A DNA stretch of 64,000 nucleotides from Astropecten irregularis (taxonomy: Eukaryota; Echinodermata; Asteroidea; Paxillosida; Astropectinidae). Positions 11,656 through 41,400 of this stretch are shown here, piece after piece (the stretch's first letter is position 1; every line of letters starts with the position of its first letter). Below the pieces are notes generated by a model. It searched no databases. It had not been told where the DNA came from and saw only the letters and a list, made by a program, of their open reading frames with translations. Made by a program: the position numbers and the translations under genes. The stretch covers positions 3,472,001-3,536,000 of the forward strand of contig OZ020244.1 of the NCBI GenBank assembly GCA_963971285.1. The letters are read 5' to 3'.

Positions 11656-12345
11656 CACTCTGAAAAACCCGGAAGTTCTGAGGAATCCTCCTACATTCCT
11701 TGAGAAAATGTTCGATCTCCTTCACAACAACGCCAGTATTGGAATACCAACTCCAACGATGCTGCTCCGGGCGCTGATACCAGGAGCCAGTAACTCTAGG
11801 TCCCCGACCCTTTACAAGATCAAGAAGCCTAGTGTCATTCTGACCCCTGATACCAGACCCATGGGGACCAATACACGTCTCAACCCTGTCAGTACTGGTG
11901 GAGGCATTGAAGTCTCTAATGATAAAGAGAGTGTCTCCGCGAAGACACCTATCCAGAACAGACTCGAGCTAGGTGTAGAATGTATCCTTGTCCAATGGCT
12001 AACTCACCTCAGTCGGAGCATATATTGAGACCACCAAGATAACACCCAAAGAGTGCTTAATCCAGAGCCTCGTTGATCGGTACAGCCTCCATTACCATCC
12101 GAGTCAACCAGTCCGAAACTGCAATTGCTACCTCCCCCAAATGGTAGCAATCGAGATGGCCAGACCAGTAGTGTATCCACCAATACTGATTTCACCGCTC
12201 TTTGGACGGAGTACCTCTCAGAAAGTAGCAATTGCAACGTGGAGCCGACTGAGCTCGCATGATAGCAGAAGACGATGATCATCATCTCCCAGAGAGAGAA
12301 CATTCCACACAGCCACCTGCTAGGACCGCCTCAGGTATAAGCGAG
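11656..12345 (-). pseudogene. LINE endonuclease domain, broken
   Basis: Minus-strand fragments show WNVLSLWE at the start, VVSVYAP-like sequence disrupted near 12040, a DFNA box near 11905 with a weakened preceding Gly-Asp, and RPEQHRWSWYSNTG-like sequence near 11760. Frames shift several times, so no functional nicking enzyme is expected. Confidence 0.7.
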
Positions 12346-12439
12346 AACATCGCCGTCCAGCAGATGTCATGGTGGATATGTTTTTTAAGGCCCAGTCCAC
12401 AAAGCCAAATTAAAACAAAATGAAGGGTTTGAGATACGT

Positions 12440-12560
12440 GGAAAAGCTGGATCCTTCTTCGGCTTTGTCATCTGGTCAGGTCCCTTCTTTTGGTTTTGTG
12501 GGCCTCACATGGCGGTAGCGAAATAAGTCCCAAGCTTTAGCCTCAAGTTAGATTTAATAA
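12440..12560 (+). mobile_element. SINE 3' part carrying the LINE-like tail
   Basis: Contains TTTTGTGGGCCTCA and GTAGCGAAATAAGTCCCAAG followed by TAGCCTCAAG, as in the SINE at 22385-22580. It sits just beyond the 5' end of the LINE in the opposite orientation, so the LINE is bracketed by inverted copies of this tail (9706-9744 and 12512-12550). Confidence 0.55.
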
Positions 12561-13019
12561 TAAAGACTGTATGGATGTTGAAATACTTACAAGGATTCTT
12601 CCAGTCAGCTGCTCAGTAACTTCCAAGCTTCAGCTCCAGACTATGAGTTGCAGTACATTCACTACACAAAGCAAAAGGTAAGATAAAAACCAAATAAATT
12701 ATTATGCAAAGGGATCAAGCTTTGTCTGTACTTTGTAAAGAATATATTCCATATGTGTGGTCAGGGAGCAAACGGGTCAAAAGATTAAGTGCATATTCCT
12801 ATGCAGGAAGCAAGGGGCTTATCAGACAGAGTGTTGTCCTGATTGTCAAACAAAGTATTCAGACAAGCATTGCCACAATTCAAGCCTCCTCCTCGGGTCA
12901 CTCCTCTTTTAAAGAACAGGCTAGTATCTTTGTGCGCTTAACATGCAAGAAAAAAATTGAATCTGTAAAGAACTTACCAGGAACATGTTGGCTCATAGCT
13001 GGCTGACTGGTTGATTGGT

Positions 13020-13670
13020 CACGGTTCACAGGGAGACTACCGGAAGGTTACTGGGAGCAGGCGATGAGGCTGGCTGGCTGGCTAAGTAGCCTTCACAGGG
13101 AGACTATGTTACTGGTTGGCAGGTCGTGAGGCTGGCTGGCTGACAGAGAAAACTTCACAGGGAGACTAAGTTACTGGTTGGCAGGTGGTGAGGCTGGCTG
13201 GCTGACAGAGTAGACTTCACAGGGAGACTAAGTGACTGGTTGGCAGGTGGTGAGGCTGGCTGGGTGATGGAGTAGCCTTCACAGGGAGACTAAGTTACTG
13301 GTTGGCAGGTGGTGAGGCTGGCTGGCTGATGGAGTAGCCTTCACAGGGAGACTAAGGTACTGGTTGGCAGGTGGTGAGTCTGGCTGGCTGATGGAGTATC
13401 CTTCACAGGGAGACTAAGTTACTGGTTGGCAGGTGATGAGGCTGGCTGGGTGATGGAGTAGCCTTCACATGAGACTAAGTTACTGGTTGGCAGGTGGTGA
13501 GACTGGCTGGCTGACGGAGTAGCCCTCACAGGGAGACTAAGTTACTGGTTGGCAGGTTGTGAGGCTGGCTGGCTGACGGAGTAGCCTTCACAGGGAGACT
13601 AAGTTACTGGTTGGCAGGTGATGAGGTTGGCTGGGTGACGGAGTAGCCTTCACAGGGAGACTAAGTTACT
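13020..13670. repeat. Minisatellite, about 64-bp unit, about 10 copies
   Basis: The unit contains GCCTTCACAGGGAGACTAAG, TTACTGGTTGGCAGGTGGTG and AGGCTGGCTGGCTGA. All frames meet TAG, TAA or TGA inside the unit, so it is not coding. The minus strand has a good donor (GTAAGTTC) just past its end at about 12978, so it could lie in a non-coding transcript, but that is speculative. Confidence 0.92.
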
Positions 13671-14017
13671 GAGCACTACTAAGCACTGCATCAACTGCTG
13701 AAAGGAACATTATAAACATAATTTGTTACTTGCAAAATGCTAAAAGGTGTATACAATTACTTAAACTACATGAATGACTAAAAGAAGGGTCTAATAGTAA
13801 GACCTACACCAGAATACTGCATGGTGTATGGAATTAGAGCTTTGTTTTTAAAAAGGCAAGGCAAATTATGTAATTTTTAAAAGTTAACTAAAACTACTGA
13901 TGACATAGTGTTCATGGTGATGTCCCTTTTTTGTCAGAAAATTCTAATTTTAAGAGAAACTTGCTAAGGTGGACTATAAAAACAGCCACTAGTCATACTG
14001 TATAATACATGATTGGT

Positions 14018-14290
14018 TAAGGTCACAGAACAGCACTCACACTTTGTCTGATCCAATATGTGCATGAAATAATAAACCTTTGAAAATTTAAGCTCATTCG
14101 GACATGTATCCAAGTCACGAGAAAATAGCAAATTAAACCCAACTCATTTTTTCTTATATAACAAACAGAATGGTCTAAAACTTTTGATCTTACCCCGAGA
14201 TCAAAACTGTTTTTAGTCTTTGTGTTCAGTACTGATTTCTGGATAAATTTATACACCATTTCATGCAGAAAATATATTTTAATGGTAGAC
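14018..14290 (-). repeat. Dispersed retroposon-like repeat, copy 1
   Basis: The reverse complement matches 35395-35690: blocks TTTTGATCTCGGGGTAAGAT, GCTATTTTCTCGTGACT, GAGCTCAAATTTTCA-like and CAGACAAAGTGTGAGTGCTG. The same family appears interrupted at about 29385-30125. It resembles the 3' body of a common marine invertebrate SINE (recalled, not checked). Confidence 0.6.
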
Positions 14291-14295
14291 CCAGC

Positions 14296-14816
14296 AAATG
14301 GGGCACTGAACTCCCTTTTATAATTTTGGGGGTCGACGGTCGGTCTAATGCCCCAGAGAATCCAATAATAATGTACACAGAAAAAGTTGTACTTAATCTC
14401 TTTTTAGAATGTCAGAGATGAAATGTAATGCTCAAATTTAATAAGAAAAGAGCAAGTAGTCACGTGTGTGTGGCGGAGAGACACACCAAAATGGCGGGTG
14501 CTCCAAAATGACTGAAATTATTGTCTAGGTTTTAGTCAGAAAACATCGATTTTCATCACACAGAATAATCATGAGTACAATACATGCTGCATTTCATCCC
14601 CGGCAATCTGAAAAGAGATGGAACGATGGAGCGGTTTTCAAGCGGATTTGCCATGTCTTTGTTGTCATTTGGGGATATTTTTGGCACAAGTATCATGAAA
14701 TACTTTTTTTGTCTGTGTACAAAATGTCAAACATTATGGGATTCTCTGTGGCGCTAGACAGACCATCAACTCCCAAAATTTTAATAAAAAGGAGTTCAGG
14801 CTTCAGCGCCCCACTG
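14296..14816. mobile_element. MITE with inverted repeats of about 75 bp
   Basis: The left arm starts ATGGGGCACTGAACTCC and reads AATTTTGGGGGTCGACGGTC and CAGAGAATCC inward. The right arm is its imperfect reverse complement ending at GCGCCCC near 14813. There is no coding capacity. A target duplication is not clear. Confidence 0.65.
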
Positions 14817-14923
14817 ACTTAATAGGCCCTATAATAATAGTCAGTTACTGTGGGTCTATTTTAACTGTCCATGTTTTTACCACTACTACCAGCACCATTT
14901 CCGTGTTTGGGTAATGTTACCAA

Positions 14924-15395
14924 TCCTGGGGTTAGTGTGCTTTATTCCACAAGGATTATTTTCAGACATGGCTTCTACAGTAAACAAACTCACCTAAATA
15001 TGTTGACCAGTTGTGATGTCTTCCTCAATATTACTTATTGAGCGAGGTTAAATATTAGCAAGGTTAAATTTGTGGAAGGAGAGCAGGCTTTGATTTTTTA
15101 GGGAAATTATGGGGGTCTGAAAATTATCCGGGGTTAGTGTCTTTTACGCCACCCATATTACTATTTCAGTATTTATTTAGCTTCTACTGTTCCAAAATGA
15201 GATTTGTTACTTAAAAGCAAATATTCTTGGGTCCTGTAAACCTTAAAATTAACATATTTCTGCGATATTTCAGTGAATTAAAAACCAAATAAATACTGAA
15301 AATAATATGGGTGGCGTAAAAGACACTAATGCCAATTATCCTTGTGGACTAAAGCACATTAACCCTTCAATCCTGTACTGTACCTAATTACCTGC
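14924..15395. mobile_element. Nested foldback pair
   Basis: Outer arms: GGGTTAGTGTGCTTTATTCC at about 14932 pairs with GGACTAAAGCACATTAACCC at about 15353. Inner arms: GTGTCTTTTACGCCACCCAT at about 15146 pairs with ATGGGTGGCGTAAAAGACAC at about 15308. The inner pair encloses a 65-bp-armed palindrome inside the outer one. This suggests an insertion of one family member into another, or a decayed longer palindrome. Confidence 0.6.
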
Positions 15396-15437
15396 ACATA
15401 GCCTACTCCCTCATACGTTCAGGTATGGTCACGCCCC

Positions 15438-16295
15438 TACTTCTAGATTTAGAAGGCTACTCCGTGAGCCTTCTAGCACTCTTACTTTTCGGGGTGCCGT
15501 AACGCTATGGGTTTTGAAAACAACAATTGATAGATGAAATTTTGGTGAAACATTGCAGCACCTACCGCCACTCCTAGATCGTGAATTCCCCTGAATTATT
15601 TTTTTCCCTGATCCTCATACATCGGTTATGCTTGTGCAGTCTCATTTTTGTATCCACAACTTTTCGAGAAGAAAATTGACTTTCTGTGTCACTCCGCTTG
15701 CCGAAATGTCCGATGTTTACCTGCTGCTTGAAGTGGTCTAGTCCGCATGCGCATTATTGAATCTACCATTTTCTGAAGGGGCGCAACTTGACTTCACTGG
15801 TTCCCCCGGTTGCTGCATGCATTGAAATGAGTCTGCATGTGCGTGGATACCAGTTGTTGAAGCTTTATCTTTTTTATTGAGGCTGGCTCCCACTTACTGT
15901 GTGGTGTGCATGTGGCATACATGATTTTCATGTCTCCTTCAATAAGCACACCCCTATACAATAATGCTTTTGCCCATACTATAAAATTTATGAATGAACT
16001 CGAAATTAGAAATCTTTCCTGAAGTGAAGTGGCACAGAAACTCGATTTTTTTCTCGAAAAGTTGTGGATCAATTGCAAAAATGAGACTGCACAAGCATAA
16101 CGGATGTATGAGGATCAAGAAAAAAAATAATTCAGGGGAATTCACGATCTAGGAGTGGCGGTAGGTGCTGCAATGTTTCACCAAAATTTCATCTATCAAT
16201 TGTTGTTTTCAAAACCCATAGCGTTACGGCACCCCGAAAAGTAAGAGTGCTAGAAGGCTCACGGAGCTCGGGGTAGCCTTCTAAATCTAGAAGTA
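15438..16295. mobile_element. 858-bp foldback transposon with about 265-bp inverted repeats and 10-bp target duplication
   Basis: Both ends read TACTTCTAGATTTAGAAGG inward, and arms of about 265 bp match at well over 90% by eye. The right arm has an extra 8 bp near its tip and a few extra bases near 16070. The 10-bp word GTCACGCCCC flanks both ends (15428-15437 and 16296-16305). Long arms plus a 9-11-bp duplication are typical of Mutator-like (MULE) elements. The 330-bp interior holds no transposase, so it is non-autonomous. Confidence 0.85.
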
Positions 16296-16305
16296 GTCAC
16301 GCCCC

Positions 16306-17004
16306 CACCCAGTGATTACTGTACTGACTGACCACGTACCTACACAGTACAGCCTACAGGCCTACACGAGATTCGGAGAACCAAACGGCACTACGACAGC
16401 AACACATTTTAATAATATTTCCCAAACAAATGACATTTTAGGCTCTCCCATTTCATGCCCTATGCTGTAATGTCCATTCTACAGAGTTTTTTAAGAAGAC
16501 AAGGCATTTTTAAAGGTAAAACGAACGATTCTATCTCAAGACAAAATTATAAACTCACGTTTCAATATGGCGCCGCATGTCTTAGATGTGGACTACAGAG
16601 GGCGTTTTTTCTCACGGGAAAAGAGAGGGCGTGGTTTTCAAGGGGCTCCCATGCAAAAATGGTAAAAAAAATTAAAAAGTTCAAAATTACTCGCACATTT
16701 CTAAGGCAATCAATCCATACAGCAAAATAAGGCTGAAATCTTCAACTTTTATTTTCTTTCAATTATGTTTACTGATGACTTTGGGCTAAAAATTCCATGA
16801 AAAGTATCCCTAAAATGACTAAATTGACCAGTGAAAAATAAAAAATAAAATCCCCTCCACAACATAAAAAGTAAAACCGACTTAGGGCCTGATTTCATCC
16901 AAACGTTTCAAAGATCAAAGTCCAAACTTTGGATGACCTTGTTCAAAACATGTTTCCTGCAAAATTTCCCACGCAGGGCTCACCAAATGCACTTTTTTTT
17001 TTCT
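16306..17004. other. No gene seen
   Basis: Mixed sequence with an isolated AATATGGCGCC word near 16565. The frame at 16455-16730 has no recognisable motif or splice context. Confidence 0.45.
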
Positions 17005-17140
17005 AGCCTTCGATAAAGATCCTGCTAGGATTGAAACGCGTCAGACCCTCTTAACTCCAAGCATTTTATAAATTTCAGGTCATTTTTTTGGATGATGAGC
17101 AGTGTGCAGCAGTTTATTACTTGTATTGTTTTTTTTTTTC
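17005..17140 (+). repeat. Dispersed repeat ('GATCCTGCTAGGATTGAAA' family)
   Basis: Contains AGATCCTGCTAGGATTGAAA, CTTAACTCCAAGCATTT and GATGAGCAGTGTGCAGCAG. Other copies or parts occur at 22938-23040, 27436-27660, 43755-43825 and 63870-64000, in both orientations. Confidence 0.6.
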
Positions 17141-18021
17141 AAGATTCGTCGGCCATATCTCAGGAATTTGAATACATGTATTTGTAATGAAGTATGCCCA
17201 TATTAATACACAACAGTTCTTATTAATAACAATTATTTTGAGAGCAAAAACCAAATGTTGTGCGCGGAAGGCGCTGTCAAAATAAAAATAAAAATAAGCT
17301 TGCTCCTCGAAATTATTGACCTCATTTTCAATGAGTAGAAAGAACACATACTCGTAACTATTGTAATTGTCTCGATTAGAACTTATTTTTATTCATTGTA
17401 ATTAAATGTCAACTTTACATCCAGTGTCTATTTTCTAGTTCCATTTTGCTTCTTGTCAAAACAATTGTGGTTATTTACATGTACATTCAAAATAGCATAA
17501 TAAACAAAGACGTTATAATTATGCATGGCAAAGTGGCCCATTATGGTTATCAACATCAAGTTACGTGACACTGACTACCGATTTGTGCATTATAACAAAA
17601 CTCCCTGCACACTTTGTAAAAGTTGGGTCACTAAATTAATAAACCAGTTTCAAATTTGATATTAACATGTCTTTCCTTATATCAATGTTTTCTTTAGCAG
17701 AGCTGGAAAACCCCAACATTTCCATGATCAATTTATATCATTAAAAATATTTTTTTTGACATTCTTTAGTAAAATAATATAGACCCATACATACTTCCCA
17801 CACAGAAAGGCTAGGATTAAACAATATATAAAATAATATCCAATACAAGAGTAAAACAATGTTTAAAATAGCCACCTGATCAATCACAATCGTGCCACGT
17901 TTCACATGAGTGAGACAAATAATACAAAGAGGAAATAGAGTACTAACAATGATTATGTCTTAGTAATAAGATGAGAGCAAATGTGTGCATTATTTATGAC
18001 AGGTGCATTCTGCAAGTCTCC
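17141..18021. other. No gene seen
   Basis: AT-rich sequence without repeats I can define. The frame at 17117-17347 (minus) is Phe/Lys-rich and not called. Confidence 0.5.
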
Positions 18022-18027
18022 ATCACA

Positions 18028-18305
18028 TTAACCCTAACCCTCTACACTTACCACACAAGGCATGAGCTGCTTACCACACATTACCACAGTCTCCACAGGG
18101 TGAATGGATCATAAACCATGCATTACCACACAAACCACACTGGTGGTGTATTGGTATTGTGGTATTCAGGATACCACACATTAACAGTCTCCACATGGGG
18201 ACTGGATAATAAACTACACAAACCACACTGTGGTGTATTGTGGTATTCACAATACCACAGGAAAAACTATGTGTGGTAAACTGTGGTATGCAGGAGGGTT
18301 ATGGT
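18028..18305. mobile_element. Foldback element rich in CCACA motifs
   Basis: The left end CATTAACCCTAACCCTC pairs with GAGGGTTATGGTTAATG at the right end. Inside are alternating TACCACACA and TGTGGTA blocks, including a repeated CACAAACCACACTG that pairs with nearby GTGGTGTATT. There is no coding capacity. Confidence 0.55.
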
Positions 18306-18430
18306 TAATGGCACATGCTTTTATAATACTGGCTCACAGTGGGTTTACTGCTGAAAAGGCTAAGTGCAAATCAATAGAGTGCTTTGAAGAGTGAACTAAG
18401 CCCGAGTTGTCTACAATAAAAACCTAATGT

Positions 18431-18500
18431 TCTGGAGGTCGCAGGTTCGAATCCCGCCTTATCAATTTTCCTCGTTCACATTTTCAATGACTTCAAATGA
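18431..18500 (+). mobile_element. tRNA-headed SINE, truncated copy
   Basis: Begins at TCTGGAGGTCGCAGGTTCGA (B box GGTTCGAATCC) and continues with the family's CAATTTTCCTCGTTCACATT and TTCAATGACTT signature. The A-box half is missing. Confidence 0.6.
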
Positions 18501-19320
18501 AACCTTTTTGAGTAAAATGCCCACGGTGATCATGATATAGACTAAGATGACAATAGTGAGATTACGTACAGCACATAAGTAACATTACGCACTTTGTGTT
18601 GAAATGAAATAAGTTAAGACTGTCTACAGAAAAAAGATGAAGCACCGAATCAAATGAGTAAAAAGACAATGTCACATGTGCTGCTACTGATCAGTGTGCA
18701 CACACCAGCAATCTACAACGGCAATACCAATGTGCTTCATGGCAAAAACTACATGTAGTTCATGGCTGTCTGGTGCCCTGACTTGACAAGTCACAAATGT
18801 GTGTCCAGATTGAAATTCCCCAGACTAGGTAGAATGTTTCTGCACACAATGATAAACAAGGTTTGGGCAAAGTAATTCAAAGAACATGCATGACACAAAG
18901 TCAGACAGGCCACAGTCGTTCAATTAGTCGGGAGAATTAACCATTTTTCACACACAGACAGCAGATTAAGTCAGGTCACTGGACATGAAGCAAATTCAAC
19001 TGAAACTCTTTAAACCTTGTTTGAAAATGTTACAAAGTTACAAACCCTGAACTTCATACTCTAATGGACAACTTCAATGATCGAAAGTGTTATGCCTTCA
19101 TGAACATTATTTCCTGGGGCGTCTTGGGCACCTGGGGCACCAAGGCAATTATAACCTGGTATTCAATTCCACTAAGCAATGAGATTATTCTCAATGGTGA
19201 ATCACACCTAGTTGCTAAGCAAAGTGTGATGTCACAGTACAAATCACAATAGCGATATTGACAATTAAAACTTAAAATCTGCCAAAGGCCAAGCATGGAA
19301 ATAAGCAGTGGCACTAAGGC
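18501..19320. other. No gene seen
   Basis: Single-copy-looking sequence with small pieces of the 19325-19793 MITE family near 19160-19260 (CTAAGCAA...GTGATGTCACA). No exon was found. Confidence 0.45.
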
Positions 19321-19324
19321 AACA

Positions 19325-19793
19325 GGGCCGATTTCACGAAGCACTAAGATTGATCTAAAGATTGAATTAATCAAAATTCCTAAGGAAAGTTTGATGTCAC
19401 ATTACAAATCAGTATGGTGATTCTGACAACTCATCTTAAGATTAACAGCCAAGGGATTGATTTCACAAAGAACTAAGATTAATCTTTTATGTCATTGAAA
19501 AGTGAGCAAAGAAAAATTGACTGGAGCGGGATTCGAACCGGCGACCTCCTGAATACCGTACAGGCGCTCTACCAACTGAGCCATCCAGCCCTACGTTGGT
19601 GGTGACCCCAATAGTCAACTATCCTTGTTCGTTTGGCAGTCAGAAGCCATGAAACCACGCACACACCGCCACTTTTATAATAGAGTTGTTCAGTATCACT
19701 ATAGTGATTTGTATTGTGACATCACATGTTGCTAAGCAATTAAGATGAATTCACACTTAAGATCAAAATTAGTGCTTCATGAAATCGGCCCCA
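19325..19793. mobile_element. MITE with a SINE inserted into it
   Basis: Ends read GGGCCGATTTCACGAAGCAC and GTGCTTCATGAAATCGGCCC. Internal blocks TTTGATGTCACATTACAAAT and ATTTGTATTGTGACATCACA also pair. A tRNA-headed SINE (about 19489-19680) interrupts the middle, so the MITE is the older element. Confidence 0.7.
19489..19680 (-). mobile_element. tRNA-headed SINE
   Basis: The minus strand reads GGGCTGGATGGCTCAGTTGG (A box), then CCGGTTCGAATCCCGCTCCA (B box), CAATTTTTCTTTGCTCAC and TTCAATGAC. Upstream of the head is a family-specific 5' block (CATGGCTTCTGACTGCCAAA), shared with the copy at 23696. Acceptor-stem pairing is poor, so this is a SINE head, not a tRNA gene. Confidence 0.8.
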
Positions 19794-20469
19794 GGACTGT
19801 AATAATATCTTTATTTCATACCTTTATGAAATCCAAGCCCTCTCTTACGGCCTGAAAAATAAACTCTTGAGCGCTAGATACATACATTTTGTGCTTCACT
19901 GGTCGATTACAAATGATAACATATAGTTATATAGCTTGGTACAAAATACCCAATTACAAGCATTTACATGAACCAGCAAACTGAAATGATTATGTTGGCA
20001 TTATTTCATTGTTGACAGTACCATGATCTACAATATGAGACCGGTGATGTCAGTTATGTACACTTATTCCTCATTTGCCAGGAAAACACATTTGGCCTAA
20101 TGGAAGAGGTGCATGGAGCAACAGCTATCCATAACAAACCTCTCAACTATGCTGAATGGTAACTAAACCTAACCTGGCTACCCCCTCCCTCTTAAAGGGC
20201 AATTTAACTCCGCCCTTTAAAATCTGCCTTCATCAAATACTGTGCAGTAACCCTTTGATACACTCTTTGGTCTTGGCAGCAAGTTCAGCCTTCATGTACC
20301 CATGTTTAACTTACAATGTTCATCAGAGTCCAACAACACAAATGAAGTTCACACAGACTATATGTCAACCACAGGGCATGTTTTGCCTAAACTGTGAACA
20401 TGTTTCTGCGTTGGTTATTGGTTCTGCGTGTTGGTGACTTCGATTCTGCCTCAATGACATCATTGGGTC

Positions 20470-20600
20470 AACCGAACGAGAACCGAGAACCAAGGGAAGG
20501 GATTGGTTTACGGTCCAACATGGCGGAAAGGATAGCTACCCACAGGTCCGACTCCTTCCGCCATATCCTGCCGCCATTTTTGTTAATAACATTTTGCCAA
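20470..20600. promoter_or_regulatory. Promoter-like segment with two opposed YY1-type motifs
   Basis: CCAACATGGCGGAAAGG at about 20516 on plus and, on minus, AAAAATGGCGGCAGG at about 20567-20581 match the AANATGGCGGC YY1 consensus. A CCAAT-type word (GGATTGGTT) lies 30 bp upstream. Such motifs sit near many broadly active start sites. No coding exon could be tied to it, so the call is weak. Confidence 0.25.
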
Positions 20601-21433
20601 AGCGTTTTGCCGCCCTCCCCCAATTACGTTTCTATTCATCAAGAGTGACGACAGAAACACTTTATGGTCATGTCCGCCAAAAGACGCCATTGGTCGATAA
20701 AGGCTGGTACCCTGACAAGATCCAGCAACAGTTTGTAGTAGCGAATTGAACTTGCCGAATATGAAACGATTTGGGTGGCTAAAATGTCTTTTTCTAGAGT
20801 CGTAATAAAATTTTGATTATGGAGTCTCATTTTTTTTGTCACCCCCATCTAAGTAAAGAAGGAAAAGGTTAATTTGCTATTTAAATCAGCACAGATATGA
20901 AACAGCATCCACATTTTAACCTACAGCAAGAATGGAAGGTATCCAAATTTTCTGTGACCTTTGACACTTACCCACAATGCACAAGGGTTACACGTAGAAA
21001 CAATTTCATACAGTTTTCCAAGTATATCATATTTACAACCAGGCATTTCACACACTAGTTTAAGAGTAAGGGTTACTCGGTCATGAGAAAAATTATACAA
21101 AAACCCACAAAAAACATGCATGTCACTGTTTATAGGGCTTATGTTTTCAAAAGGTTTCTAACCAAGGTTATGTAGAAAGTGGCTAGCAGAACTTCAAAAA
21201 ACGTTATCCATTGAAAAGTTCCCTGTGACATGATACAAAACAAGTGTCATTTGTACATTTTTGTAATATTTAATTGTTTTCCAATTCTTAATACTTTTAC
21301 ATGTCTTATAAATGTAGAATGCCACCACAAAAATGACACTTCACACAAATTCATCCCATATAAAATTACCATGGAAACGAGTTAGAGAATAGCTCTAAAT
21401 ATGACGATTTCCACCCATTTTGTAATAATACAA

Positions 21434-21646
21434 GGGGCCAATTTCTCGGAGCTGCTGAAGCAGAAAAAAAGATGATTTCCAAGAAAAATCCCCCCACTTG
21501 CTAAAAAACAGGATAACCATCCAAATGTCCATATGACGTTCTATGCTTCATATGCATCACACGGGGACTGACTGGCTATACCTGAATTTATTCAGCAAAG
21601 GTTTGAATATTTTTATGCTTAAGTAGCTCTATGAAATCAGCCTCGG
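21434..21646. mobile_element. MITE, family A ('GGGGCCAATTTCAT')
   Basis: Ends GGGGCCAATTTC and GAAATCAGCCTC are degenerate inverted repeats. GCTGCTGAAGCAG on the left and CTTAAGTAGCTCTATGAAAT on the right follow the family pattern. Other copies lie at 23078, 26327, 33439 and 62041. Confidence 0.55.
21587..21592 (-). terminator. Possible poly(A) signal for MAPKAPK2
   Basis: The minus strand reads AATAAA here, 577 bp after the stop codon. It lies inside a degenerate MITE, and other signals further on are possible, so this is only the nearest canonical hexamer I saw. Confidence 0.25.
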
Positions 21647-22168
21647 GTTACCAGTGATACAAACCCCATATGGTTGAGGTGTATTTAGGTAAGTTACCAG
21701 CTATTAATTTGGCAATGTCACATTCAGGTTTCCGCCTGATATAAGATGTAATACTTACAGTTTAGCATGTCAAAGTTCCACCAGCCTTTGTAAGTTTTCA
21801 GGTGTAACGTACACTGACATGGGGCACTCTTTCACACGCTACCCACAGTTGCCAGCATATTTGGAACCGGAAGTGCGGATACTACTTACAGAGGGGGAGA
21901 CAGATTTCTAGGCTCTTGTTAAAGGCTATATGTATAACCACCTGGGAATTTGGGCTGAGAACCTTCCTGAATCTACCAAAATCCAACACCGTGCAGTGTT
22001 AGTATGACACATTCTTTGGACTTGGGGCCAAGTTGGGCCAGTAAGCCCTAATACATGGTACCTGGACCCTTAATGCGCCGAGTTTCAAAGTCTTGTGATA
22101 AAGAGAAGCGGATTTTGCCGGATTCGAGATAGTTTTTTGCGGTGGAGGGAGGGATGAGAGCCCGGTGA

Positions 22169-41057
<18,889 letters not shown>

Positions 41058-41400
41058 GTTCACTGCCAAGGGGTTTTTGAATATGGAACGGGTATTTTCC
41101 TCCCCGGCCATAGTGCAAAAAGGCTGGTGTACCGGAGGTCTTGTCGACGCGACGGAAGGGAAAAATTCCTGGTTTAAATCTGAGAGAATCAATGTGTGCG
41201 CGGGCTGGCCCGGAGACGTGTGTGCATACCAAAACTTTGACGGCGGAGTTTTTAAAATGAGAAGACTAGCAGATGAAGGAGAGCGAGCTGAGCATGCTGA
41301 GTCAGGCCATGGTCATGCTGCCACCCGCCAATTAATAGCTAGGAGCTGGTTGTGATCCATGTCAAAACTAGGCATGGATCATTATATACACCTTAAAGGG
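41058..41400 (-). promoter_or_regulatory. Probable 5' UTR and promoter of MAPKAPK2
   Basis: The stretch upstream of the start codon is richer in CpG and G+C than the flanks (for example GCGCGGGCTGGCCCGGAGACG near 41198). No TATA box is obvious. The call depends on the exon 1 assignment. Confidence 0.4.

Larger units (their letters stand above)
9676..12366 (-). mobile_element. Degenerate non-LTR retrotransposon (LINE) with endonuclease and reverse transcriptase
   Basis: Read on the minus strand, the element runs from about 12366 to 9676. Order: an AP-type endonuclease region (a WNVLSLWE motif near 12300, DFNA near 11905, then ETCIGPHGSG), a linker, and a reverse transcriptase with IPSDWKRDIPLCKGKGDCQD and YRGVTLLSVPSKV near 10750-10900. 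The catalytic box reads DFANYAL where DFADDA is usual, so the catalytic aspartate pair is lost. The C-terminal region has LYGCKTWTLT and RRILGYCWSDHVSNKRLL (9903-10397). Multiple frameshifts and stops split the frame. The last 70 bp match the tail of a SINE at 22385-22580. The LINE clade was not determined. Confidence 0.85.

Noticed and set aside
12591-13670. Coding exons on the minus strand built from the 64-bp repeat
   Set aside because: Good donors exist at 12978 and 12591, but every frame through the repeat has stops.
20083-20152. Possible plus-strand exon with acceptor CATTTGCCAG and donor GTAACT
   Set aside because: Only 26 open codons, an imperfect donor and no partner exons; the chance of a random open frame is high.
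20639-20848. 69-codon minus-strand frame beginning MGVTKKMRLHNQ
   Set aside because: Composition is plausible but there is no similarity that I recognise, no splice sites and no flanking gene signals.
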